Below, piece by piece: positions 1-6,496 of a stretch of 10,937 nt of DNA (position 1 is the first letter of the stretch; each line of letters begins with the position of its first letter). Made by a program: the position numbers and the translations under genes. The notes below the pieces were generated by a model, which ran no database searches, had not been told where the DNA came from, and saw nothing but the letters and a program-made list of their open reading frames with translations. This DNA is from DATBGO01 sp050011895 (GTDB taxonomy: Bacteria; Actinomycetota; Actinomycetes; Streptosporangiales; Streptosporangiaceae), in contig JBEKIF010000106.1 in assembly GCA_050011895.1 (NCBI GenBank), forward strand, positions 1 through 10,937. The letters run 5' to 3'.

Positions 1-423
1 GAGTTGCTCATCCATCTCGCCCAGCACTACGGGCCACAGGCCCTGGCGCTCGAGCCGATCGTCTTCACCGAGGACTTCGCCGCGACGAACTTCCCCTCCG
101 TCGAGCCCGGGCCGCGCCACCTAACGATGGTTCACCAGGTCGTGGAGCTCTACGACCGGCTCGCCGCACCGATCGCCCCCGTCACTGGCGAGGCGGCCGA
201 CCTGCTCACCCTGATCAGGACGCTCGACCTCGACGACTATGTGACCTTGATCGAGCACCTTCGCGCCGAGGACCGGGACGACCCGACATTGTTCGACCGG
301 CGATGGCCCGTGCAGCACCTTCGCGACATCCTCCGCCGCCGACCCCCGCTATCCGCATCCGCAACGCACGCATTCGGCACGATCGCGCCTCCCAGAACGA
401 GCGTCATCGCGGCAGATGAGTGA
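1..423 (+). CDS. 3' part of an unrecognised protein gene (5' end outside window)
   Basis: The frame is open from the first base (GAG TTG CTC ATC) to TGA at 421-423. A TTG lies at position 4, but no ribosome binding site can be judged there and the frame is open to the edge, so the gene probably begins upstream. The visible 140 residues are mostly helical-looking and acidic in the middle (TLDLDDYVTLIEHLRAEDRDD), with an Arg-rich stretch RDILRRRPP followed by a low-complexity Ser/Ala/Pro tail that looks disordered. There is no signal peptide, membrane segment or catalytic motif that I recognise. The next gene on the same strand starts about 200 bp later, so the two need not be co-transcribed. 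Coding status is supported by third-position GC and frame length; the function is unknown. Confidence 0.5.
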   Translation, partial: ELLIHLAQHYGPQALALEPIVFTEDFAATNFPSVEPGPRHLTMVHQVVELYDRLAAPIAPVTGEAADLLTLIRTLDLDDYVTLIEHLRAEDRDDPTLFDRRWPVQHLRDILRRRPPLSASATHAFGTIAPPRTSVIAADE

Positions 424-620
424 AATCGGTCAGGGCCGCTGGTGAACGTTCATATCTTAGTGATGCGTGTCGTCGGCCAGCATTTCCCTTATCTTCGGGG
501 CCAGGGTCTCCGGATGCTTCGTCCAGCTCGCCTGCCTTCACAGTGACGTGTGGTTTTGCTGGCGAGAACTGACCGCGCTTGCTCATCAGGTGTGACCGCA
601 GCCCTGTTTCAGTAGTGTCG

Positions 621-1367
621 ATGTTCGTGGGTTCTGACCGCACACCTGTGGCCGCGCTGACCGCCAGGGCCAGGGAACTGTGGGAGCATCTCGCCGGGAC
701 CGCCGCCGGGCTCACCCCCCTCAGCGTCGCCGTGTCGCCCCGGTCGTATCTCTGCCCGCCGGGCTGGGTCGGCATCGTGGTCATCGGCGACGCCTTCCTC
801 GCCACCGCACCCGATCACGAGACCGCCCGCCTTCTCAGGCAGGCCCTCAGCGGCCTGCCCGCGGCCTCGCTCACCGGCACCGACGTACTTAGCAGACGGC
901 TGCCCATCGCCGAGAGCATCGGCCCGGCTGGCCTGGCCTACCTGGACCCGGCGGACTTCCGCCCCTGGACCGGTGACGTCGCCGCGCCGCTGGAGCACGC
1001 TGGCCTCAGGCATTTCCTGCTGGCGGCCGACGCCGATGACCTAGCGGAAAGCGGCATTCAGGAGATCACATCGCCGGCCTTCGCGATCCGCGAGCACGGC
1101 CAGGTCGTTGCGGCCGCGGGTTACCGGAACTGGCCTCGCGCCACCGCACACCTGAGCGTGCTGACAGCCCGCGCGGCGCGAGGCCGCGGCCTGGCACGCG
1201 CCGCCGCCTCGGCGGCCGTCGCCCACGCGATCGGGGAAGGCAAGCTGCCGCAATGGCGGGCGCGGTCCGAGGGATCCCGGCGTGTCGCCCGCGCCCTGGG
1301 ATTCCGCGAGCTCGGCTCCCAGGTGAGCATCTGTCTCGCGCCTGCGGCCACTTCCCGCGAACAGTGA
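621..1367 (+). CDS. GNAT-family N-acetyltransferase
   Basis: This is a probable acetyl-CoA-dependent N-acetyltransferase of 248 residues; the substrate is unknown and it should act in the cytoplasm. The GNAT core lies in the C-terminal half: a beta strand ending in AFAIREHGQVVAAAGYR, then motif A with the acetyl-CoA pyrophosphate loop (ARAARGRGLARAAASAAVA, about residues 184-202, containing the R/Q-x-x-G-x-G/A signature as RGRGLA). The terminal SRRVARALGFRELGSQV is the usual motif-B region with the GF turn. Residues 1-130 are not recognisable as a named domain and make the protein longer than a minimal GNAT of about 150 residues, so there may be a degenerate N-terminal GNAT half or a substrate domain. 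I chose ATG 621; the frame is also open to GTG 615 and TTG 579, and none has a clear Shine-Dalgarno sequence. It converges with the membrane protein gene that ends at 1452. Confidence 0.75.
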   Translation: MFVGSDRTPVAALTARARELWEHLAGTAAGLTPLSVAVSPRSYLCPPGWVGIVVIGDAFLATAPDHETARLLRQALSGLPAASLTGTDVLSRRLPIAESIGPAGLAYLDPADFRPWTGDVAAPLEHAGLRHFLLAADADDLAESGIQEITSPAFAIREHGQVVAAAGYRNWPRATAHLSVLTARAARGRGLARAAASAAVAHAIGEGKLPQWRARSEGSRRVARALGFRELGSQVSICLAPAATSREQ

Positions 1368-1451
1368 TCACGATCAGGATCGGCAAGCGCGGTCAGAACT
1401 CGCGAACATCTGCGGTCACACTTCTAACGAGCGATTGCGCGGCCGGCTGGC

Positions 1452-1823
1452 TCACGACTGGGATCCGATGCTGAGCACGTGCCAGATGGTGGCGGTCAGC
1501 CACAAGAAGGTGGTGGCCACGACCAGGATCTCCACCGCATGCCCGCTGTCAGCGATCAGCCCGGCCAGCCCGGCCAGCAGCGCGATCGCGCCGAGCACCG
1601 TCGTGCCTTTCCGGAAGATGATGCCTTGTCGCAGTTGAGGCCTGGTGTGCAAGTCGCCGGCAGCGCTCACGGCGCAAATGGAGCCGAGGACCAGTTCCAC
1701 GGCGCTAGCGGCCCACGCGCTGGAGAGCAGCACCAGGCTCGTTCCATACTCAAACGACGCGTACGCCAGGATCATCACCAGGACGGTGACCGACGACACG
1801 AGATCCCTCCAGGTCAGCCCCAT
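1452..1823 (-). CDS. Small four-helix integral membrane protein, function unknown
   Basis: The gene encodes 123 residues, dominated by four hydrophobic segments at roughly residues 8-24, 28-52, 73-91 and 96-117. A short polar loop with basic residues (DLHTRPQLRQGIIFRKG) lies between helices 2 and 3, so that loop is likely cytoplasmic. No catalytic or transport motif is recognised. An upstream ATG at 1844 is in frame, but ATG 1821-1823 is preceded by GGGAGGT with a 7-nt spacer, which fixes the start and gives MGLTWRDLVSS as the N-terminus. It lies 204 bp downstream of the MFS gene on the same strand, with its own possible promoter and a dyad in the gap, so it is probably expressed separately. 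A small accessory membrane protein is the most that can be said. Confidence 0.7.
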   Translation of the reverse strand: MGLTWRDLVSSVTVLVMILAYASFEYGTSLVLLSSAWAASAVELVLGSICAVSAAGDLHTRPQLRQGIIFRKGTTVLGAIALLAGLAGLIADSGHAVEILVVATTFLWLTATIWHVLSIGSQS

Positions 1824-1894
1824 TGCCAGCACCTCCCGTAGCATCGGAGGCGACCACCGCCTGGTCCAAGTCTGCGCTCAAGCGCCATCCGCGG

Positions 1895-1928
1895 ATAGTG
1901 AAGTCACGCCAGGACACGACGGCGTGAC
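1895..1928 (-). promoter_or_regulatory. Perfect 8-bp dyad next to a possible -10 box upstream of the small membrane protein gene
   Basis: GTCACGCC at 1903-1910 and GGCGTGAC at 1921-1928 are exact inverted repeats separated by 10 nt. On the minus strand CACTAT (1900-1895) follows two bases after the dyad and could be a -10 element, about 70 nt before the ATG at 1823. The dyad would then cover the -35/spacer region, as an operator for a TetR- or MarR-type repressor does. A transcription terminator for the MFS gene, which ends 100 bp upstream, is an alternative, but there is no T tract after the stem. Confidence 0.4.
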
Positions 1929-2027
1929 GGGCTTGACCGACGCCAGTGCTGGAACTCGCCCGTGGGCTCGCCGGAGGACCGCGGTTTCCCGGGCCCGATC
2001 CATCCGTGACGGCGGCATGCCGTTGCC

Positions 2028-3332
2028 TCACCAGACGCAATCCTCAGCCGGGATGGCAGTCCCGGGGTCGGTCGGCGACGGGTGATCGTGCGGGGTTACC
2101 TGCGCTGGTGGTGACGGGCGGGACCGTCGTGCGAGGGCGGTGCCGCCGAGCGCAGCCACGAAGCAGGACGCGCCCCCGACTGCGAGGCCGGTGCGCGGGC
2201 TGGTCGCGGCGATGATCCAGCCGATCGCCGGCCCGCCGATCGGCGTCGTTCCCTGGAAGGCGACCTGCCATAGCGCGATCGCCCGTCCGCGCATGCTCGG
2301 CTCCGCGCTGAGCTGGATCGTGGAGTTGCCGATCGCGATGAAGGAGACGCTCGCCCAGCCGACGAACAGCAGCGCGGCGTAGGCAAGGCCGAGAAGGGGG
2401 GAGAATGCGCAGGCCAGGATCGCCGCGCCGAAACCGGCCGAGGCGATGATCATCGGCCGCAGGCCGGTCCGGCCGCGCGCGGCGGTGAACAGCCCTCCGA
2501 TCACCGCCCCGACCCCCATCGCCGCAGTCATGAAGCCGTAGGCCTCCGCGCCGCTATGGAACGTCTGCCGGGCGAGGACCGGGAGCGTGACCTGGAATTC
2601 ATATGCCAGCAACCCGACGAGGCTCATCATCGCCAGCGGAATGGCGATGGTGGGAGTGCGTGCCGCGTAGCGCAGGCCCTCGCGCAGCTGCCCGCTGGCC
2701 CGCCCTGCCGGGGGGCTCGGCCGCAGGGCGGACCGGTCCATGATGAGCAGGGAGGTGACGACGGCCGCGAAGCTGGCTGCGTTCAGCAGGAAACAGACCC
2801 CGATGCCTACCGTGGCGATGAGGACGCCGCCGATGGCGGGTCCGACGGCCCGGGCCGCGTTCACCGTCACCGAATTCAGCGTGATGGCGTTGCGCAGCTC
2901 ATCCTTGCCGACCATCTCCCGGACGAAGGACTGCCGGGCTGAGTTTTCGAAGGCGTTGTTCAGGCCGAGGATGACGGCCAGCACGCAGACCTGCCAGAAG
3001 CGGACCGTTCCGAGAACGGTGAGCAGCCCGAGCGCGAGGGCCTGGAAGCCCATGGCGATCTGCAGCACGATCATGAGCCGCCTCTTGTCCACCCGGTCGG
3101 CGACGACGCCGCCATAGGGGGCGAACAGCAGCACGGGCAGAGTCTGCAAGGCGACGGTGAAGCCCAGATCCGTGCTGGAGTGGGTGAGAGTCAGCACGAG
3201 CCAGGACTGTGCCGTCATCTGCATCCAGGTCCCGGCGAGGGATATCGACTGGCCGGTGAAGTACAGACGGTAATTCGGGACCTTCAGCGAGGAGAACGTC
3301 TGGCGCCAGAACCTGCCCAGCCGGCGCTTCAC
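2028..3332 (-). CDS. MFS exporter, DHA3/EntS-like (MFS_3) family
   Basis: This is a 434-residue major facilitator, about the normal length, with twelve hydrophobic segments expected. It should sit in the cytoplasmic membrane and export a small molecule by proton exchange; the substrate cannot be told. The loop between helices 2 and 3 carries motif A in the form GGVVADRVDKRR (residues 74-85). The stretch NAFENSARQSFVREMVGKDE followed by LRNAITLNS and ARAVGPAIGG is typical of the EntS-like DHA3 branch, which includes siderophore and macrolide exporters. The last 35 residues are polar, rich in Pro and probably cytoplasmic. The start is GTG 3330-3332, which overlaps the stop of the preceding minus-strand frame as GTGA. 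That suggests translational coupling to what is now a decayed ABC transporter gene. Confidence 0.88.
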   Translation of the reverse strand: MKRRLGRFWRQTFSSLKVPNYRLYFTGQSISLAGTWMQMTAQSWLVLTLTHSSTDLGFTVALQTLPVLLFAPYGGVVADRVDKRRLMIVLQIAMGFQALALGLLTVLGTVRFWQVCVLAVILGLNNAFENSARQSFVREMVGKDELRNAITLNSVTVNAARAVGPAIGGVLIATVGIGVCFLLNAASFAAVVTSLLIMDRSALRPSPPAGRASGQLREGLRYAARTPTIAIPLAMMSLVGLLAYEFQVTLPVLARQTFHSGAEAYGFMTAAMGVGAVIGGLFTAARGRTGLRPMIIASAGFGAAILACAFSPLLGLAYAALLFVGWASVSFIAIGNSTIQLSAEPSMRGRAIALWQVAFQGTTPIGGPAIGWIIAATSPRTGLAVGGASCFVAALGGTALARRSRPSPPAQVTPHDHPSPTDPGTAIPAEDCVW

Positions 3333-3660
3333 GGCCGCCCGCCGGTCAGGTCTGCGGTAAGCCGCTCAACTACCGGCAGAGCCCTGCCGAGTGCACGGCG
3401 CTCGTTGTCCCCCGGCGGGCCGCAGTGGCCAGCCGGTGCGCGACCACCAGGGTGGTGCGCCCGTCCGTGAGCTGCTCGGTTGCGCGGTTCACCGCCGCCT
3501 CCGCCGACAGGTCGAGGGCAGCGGTGGCCTCGTCGAGCGGCAGGATGGCTGCCAGGCACTCGAAGAGGACGCGACAGCCTGGCCAAGGCGGCAGGCGTGC
3601 ACACGGTACCGTCAGCCAATCCTGGCTCGCCGTAACCAGCGCGCCGCCCAGGATCGCGAG
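3329..3660 (-). pseudogene. C-terminal remnant of an ABC-transporter ATPase
   Basis: On the minus strand one frame reads PLDEATAALDLSAEAAVNRA (about 3481-3540), then TTLVVAHRLATAAR down to about 3415. This is the Walker B Asp-Glu, the D-loop (LDEATAALD) and the H-loop histidine (codon at 3436-3438) of an ABC ATPase. The Walker A and the LSGGQ signature are not found upstream; the frame meets a TAA just above 3660, and the expected QRLALARA region is scrambled. After HRLATAAR the frame drifts to a premature TAG at 3370-3372, while a neighbouring frame continues to TGA at 3329-3331 with a plausible terminal segment (LPVVERLTADLTGGRP). At least one frameshift and a large 5' deletion are therefore implied. 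The GTGA overlap with the MFS start indicates that the intact ancestor was the gene before the MFS exporter in an operon. Confidence 0.75.
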
Positions 3661-3806
3661 GCACCATTATGGCTGACCGCTGGGCAGACCTCGGCTGCGC
3701 CATCTGTTAATTGTCTCGGCCGATTATGGTCACCGAACCCTTCTGCGGAACGCAGGCCCGGCGCCAGCTGCCATGGTCCTCGTCCTTGCCGACGGCGGAG
3801 CCCGGC

Positions 3807-4619
3807 TTACAGGTTCGACCCGCCGGCGGGCTGGATGTTCTGGTTGATATGGAACGTGTTGTCAGGATCGTAGCGGTCTTTGACCTGGGCGAGCCGGCCG
3901 TAGTTGCCGCGGTAGGCGGCTTTGACCCGGTCCTGGCCCTCGTTCATCAGGAAGTTGACGTAGGCGCCGCCGGCCGAGGTCGGGTGCAGCTCCTGCCAGT
4001 AGTCGCGGGCCCACTGCGAGATGAGACCGGCGTTGGCCGGGTCGGGGTCGACGCCCACGATGACCCCGCACCAGCCGCCGTCCCGGTAGGCAAAGGCGGT
4101 CGCGTCGGCGGGCACCCTGCTGGCGGCACCGTCGATGGGATACATGTGCATGGTGGAATGACCGGTCGGCAGCAGCTCGCCGAACTTCAGGTGCACGTCG
4201 ATGGCGGCGTCGGGAATCTCGTTGAAGAAGTCCGCCCGCCAGTACCACTGCAGCCCGGCCGGGTACAGGCCGTCGAACGCGCTCTGCAGCACGTTGAACG
4301 GCATCGCATGCAGGCCGACCAGCACCGGCGAGCCGAACGTCCTGACCGGGTTGAGCACCTCGTCGGCCCGGTCGTGCGATCCGGTGTAGCACCAGACGAT
4401 GCCGCACGCCTTGCGGCCCCACAGCGCCTCGGGGAACGGCGGAGCCGGGGGGATGGTAAGCAGCGCGATCCAGCCGGTCAGCTCCTCCGGCAGCGACGGC
4501 ATCAGCTCCCGGTACCAGCGCATCACCTCGGGCACGTCGGCGAGGTCATACAGCACCGGGCCACCGATGATCGTGCCGGCTTCACCGATGTCATGGCAGC
4601 GGAACGTGAACGAGGCGCT
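3807..4619 (-). pseudogene. C-terminal half of a FAD-linked oxidoreductase with BBE domain
   Basis: The minus-strand frame ends at TAA 3807-3809. Its last part is a clear berberine/berberine-like (BBE) domain: AYVNFLMNEGQD, YRGNYGRLAQVKDRYDPDN and TFHINQNIQP. The intact family (glucooligosaccharide oxidase, berberine bridge enzyme, actinomycete flavin oxidases) has about 450-500 residues, with an N-terminal FAD_binding_4 domain that carries the FAD-attaching His. That half is absent here. Homology begins with SFTFRCHDIG and GGPVLYDLADVPEVMRWY near 4616, and just above it the sequence becomes an LLM oxidoreductase in another frame. A GTG at 4554-4556 would give a 249-residue product, but without the FAD domain it should be inactive. 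An annotation pipeline may still list it as a short CDS from 3807 to 4556. Confidence 0.75.
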
Positions 4620-4986
4620 CGCGCGGGTCGGTCACCTCCCCGAACGGCTCCAGCTCGTTGTTCCGCGCACTGCCGAGCCCGGCCCCGACAATGAGCCGGC
4701 CGGAACTGAGCAGGTCCAGCGTGGCCGTCTCCCTGGCCACCTTGTGCACCCGGCGGCGGGAAAGCGGAGTGACCAGCGCGCCGATCCGCACCCGGGACGT
4801 GGCACAGGCCACTGCGGCGAGCGCGACCCACGGGTCGGCCACGGCCCGCACCGGCGCGCGGTAGGCGATGTGATCCCAGACAAAAAAGCCGTCCCAGCCC
4901 CGCTCCTCGGCCCGGGCAGCCAGGCGGGCCGCCACCCGCGGGTCAGCCAGCTCACCGAACAGCCCGACATCAATCGCGCGCTTCAC
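4591..4986 (-). pseudogene. N-terminal fragment of an LLM-class flavin-dependent oxidoreductase
   Basis: The frame starts at GTG 4984-4986 (MKRAIDVGLFGELADPR) and ends at TGA 4591-4593, giving 131 residues where luciferase-like monooxygenases of this type have about 280-330. The first 124 residues fit the family well: AEERGWDGFFVWDHI (strand 2 and the active-site region), DPWVALAAVACATSRVRIG, the LVTP motif, VARETATLDLLSSGRLIVG and GAGLGSARNNELEPFGE. Members use FMN or the deazaflavin F420 to oxidise or reduce small organic molecules; which applies here is unknown. After DPRER the family pattern stops and the DNA continues as the BBE oxidoreductase in another frame, so the barrel is cut at about half. 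The start has no strong Shine-Dalgarno sequence; a TATAAT box lies about 185 bp upstream. Confidence 0.72.
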
Positions 4987-5168
4987 GACGGCGATCTTAA
5001 CTGCTCACCGGGAGCCTAAGGCCGACCGTGCCCGGCCGGGGCCGGCCAGCAGGAAGTCCCGCTGCGATGGCTCCGTGACCGTTGTTCCAGGCGCGCACCC
5101 AGGAATGGCAGGTACGGGCGTTTCCGGCATTAGCGACCAAGGACCGCTGAGTGAACCGGGCATGCTGC

Positions 5169-5174
5169 ATTATA
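5169..5174 (-). promoter_or_regulatory. TATAAT -10 box pointing toward the LLM fragment
   Basis: The minus strand reads TATAAT exactly, inside a local A+T-rich patch that stands out in this GC-rich window. No good TTGACA-like hexamer is found 16-18 nt before it, so recognition might need an activator. Transcription would run into the LLM fragment that starts at 4986, with a leader of about 175 nt. The plus strand of the same patch also reads TATAGT (5171-5176). Confidence 0.35.
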
Positions 5175-5211
5175 GTATTTCAAAGTCAGCTTACCCCGGG
5201 AATACGCCCAC

Positions 5212-5240
5212 GAGCATGTACAGCAATTAGGTACGTGCTC
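5212..5240. promoter_or_regulatory. 10-bp inverted repeat, possible operator
   Basis: GAGCATGTAC (5212-5221) and GTACGTGCTC (5231-5240) are inverted repeats with nine of ten positions paired and a 9-nt A+T-rich centre. The site lies 38 bp upstream of the minus-strand TATAAT at 5174-5169, that is, at or just above the expected -35 zone. This suits a binding site for a dimeric regulator. Its cognate regulator is not in the window. Confidence 0.35.
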
Positions 5241-5779
5241 AGAAGTTATGACCTCGGTAGGCACGCCGCTACGGCGCTCGGCGCGACCCGGCTGATACGG
5301 CAGCGGCTGCCCGACGAGGGCAAGAACCGGCCCCTCGGTCCTGGCTTCCTGGACAGCCCCGTCAGCTAGGGCCAGCCACTCCCGTGGCCTGGCATCTGAT
5401 GAGGACGGGGCTGGTACGTGTCGTTTGACGCGCACCCTGGCTCCGGGGATCTTGTCACTCGCCCGGCTGTCCACGTCATTCAGAATATCCGCTGAGCGGG
5501 AGGGGTGGTTCTTCGTGGCCTGTGGTTCCTGGTGGCCCAGCTTCGCCAGAATCCGCAGCCCTCAGTGCTTGCGGCTAATGATCATCGTGGGCGGAGCGCT
5601 GGCCCGGAGCTCTCGCCACCGCGGAACCAGGGACCCGGCCAGGGTCTTCTTCCACGGGCGCGACCGGCCGCCTGAACCGGCACCGTGGATGCCAGGACCA
5701 ATCGGCCTCCGCCGGGGCAAAGGGTTTCACGCGCGCATAAAGTCGGGCATGAGCGACTTCATCGTCTGAGGTGATGATT

Positions 5780-6019
5780 ATGGGCGCCGAGGCCAGCCAG
5801 CCGGTGATCGAGCTGGACGATCGCGGGGTGGCGCTCCTGCGCAGCTGGGCGCATCCCTGCACCCACTTCGGCGTCATCATGCAATCGGATGGTTCAATCG
5901 TCCTGCACCCGATGTCCGCCCTCGAAGCTGACCTGTGGCGGTCGGGGCTCGTGGACCAGATCATCAGCAGCTTCGCACACCCGGAGCGGATGATCAGAGC
6001 GAAGCCGGACAAGCTTTGA
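5780..6019 (+). CDS. Small protein, putative antitoxin of a two-gene TA-like module
   Basis: The product has 79 residues. After a short N-terminal tail it reads PVIELDDRGVALLRSWAH, then FGVIMQSDGSIVLHPMSALEADLW and a C-terminal helix with HPERMIRAKPD. The order (short strand with a DDRG turn, a DGSIVLxP strand, then a helical tail) resembles small actinobacterial antitoxins with a swapped-hairpin-like N-terminus, but this is a shape argument, not a firm family assignment. GTG 5771 and ATG 5774 are also in frame; ATG 5780 is preferred because GAGGTG at 5768-5773 sits 6 nt before it. The stop TGA overlaps the TTG start of the next gene (TTGA), so the two are translationally coupled. It could instead be a chaperone-like or regulatory partner. 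Confidence 0.6.
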   Translation: MGAEASQPVIELDDRGVALLRSWAHPCTHFGVIMQSDGSIVLHPMSALEADLWRSGLVDQIISSFAHPERMIRAKPDKL

Positions 6020-6402
6020 CCGTACGTCTGCTCGATTTTGCCCCGGCCGCGTGGGAGGCGTACCAGAGCCTAGCCCACGGGGCTGACGAGCTCGGCAAGC
6101 TGCTCAAGCGAGCGCTGGAACGGCTAGCAGCAGATCCAGCAGCCGTGCGAGCGGATCCGGATTCAAGGCGGTTCCACATGATCGAGCGGCGGCTGCAGCA
6201 GCGCCCGCCCGTCGCGCGGCCGCCGGTATGGGGGCTGCGAGTGGATGCCCCCGACGGCACCGGCTGGCTAATGGTCTGGCGCGAGATGCAGCATGTGATC
6301 GAGGTCGGCTACATCGGTCCAGCGCCAGAGCAGGCCAGCGAAGGTCCGGCCGCGTCCGCCGCCCGTCCTCATGAGAACGTTCCGCCGAGATCGATGCAGT
6401 AA
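6016..6402 (+). CDS. Putative RelE/ParE-like toxin partner
   Basis: The product has 128 residues and starts at TTG 6016, inside the stop of the upstream gene; the frame is open further up but that part lies within the upstream gene. The N-terminus (TVRLLDFAPAAWEAYQSLAH, then LGKLLKRALERLAADPAAVR) resembles the strand and two helices of RelE/ParE toxins. The later WGLRVDAPDGTGWLMVWREM and VIEVGYIGPAP correspond to the final beta strands, where RelE-like proteins have a W/Y-R-I core and a terminal v..v..ig strand. Basic residues (RRFHMIERRLQQR) lie between. The last 25 residues are low complexity. If the assignment holds it would be an mRNA-cutting or gyrase-directed toxin neutralised by the upstream protein. 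The family match is by eye only, so the function is inferred mainly from layout, size and overlap. Confidence 0.55.
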   Translation: MTVRLLDFAPAAWEAYQSLAHGADELGKLLKRALERLAADPAAVRADPDSRRFHMIERRLQQRPPVARPPVWGLRVDAPDGTGWLMVWREMQHVIEVGYIGPAPEQASEGPAASAARPHENVPPRSMQ

Positions 6403-6437
6403 CAACACGGCTCACGCTCGCTGAGGTGCAGAACGTC

Positions 6438-6464
6438 ATCACTGGCCGTGACGGCCTTCGTGAT
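6438..6464. terminator. Possible bidirectional hairpin between convergent genes
   Basis: ATCAC-T-GGCC at 6438-6447 pairs with GGCC-TTC-GTGAT at 6453-6464, leaving a 5-nt loop and a small asymmetric bulge. It lies between the stop of the putative toxin (6402) and the stop of the convergent membrane protein gene (6497). No T run follows on either strand, which is common for actinobacterial terminators. Confidence 0.35.
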
Positions 6465-6496
6465 ACGAGCGCAACGCCCGTCCGCAGCCGCCGCCT

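Larger units (their letters stand above)
4987..5779. other. About 790 bp with no recognisable gene
   Basis: Short open frames exist here on both strands (for example 5130-5474 minus and 5425-5769 plus), but their translations show no family motif, have odd composition (clusters of Cys, Arg and Ser) and lack good ribosome binding sites. The area 5160-5245 is much richer in A+T than its surroundings and carries the promoter-like box and inverted repeat listed separately. A GC-only self-complementary run lies near 5028-5050. The rest may be spacer or the remains of genes lost in the same decay that produced the neighbouring fragments. Confidence 0.5.

Noticed and set aside
1364..1385. GATC repeated three times at 6-nt steps, with a GTGATCAC palindrome; TGATCACG also occurs near 10238 and 10703
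   Set aside because: Short words expected by chance at this length; no consistent position relative to genes.
3711..4694. 327-residue plus-strand open frame opposite the BBE oxidoreductase fragment
   Set aside because: The opposite strand has clear BBE homology across the same interval, and the plus-strand product has no recognisable domain.
5028..5050. GC-only self-complementary run of CCGGCC units
   Set aside because: Such runs are common in high-GC genomes and it is not placed at a gene end.
5130..5474. 114-residue minus-strand open frame
   Set aside because: No ribosome site, no family motif, and the inverted repeat and -10-like box lie inside it.
5425..5769. 114-residue plus-strand open frame before the TA-like pair
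   Set aside because: Composition rich in Arg, Ser and Trp without a fold pattern, and no good start signal.
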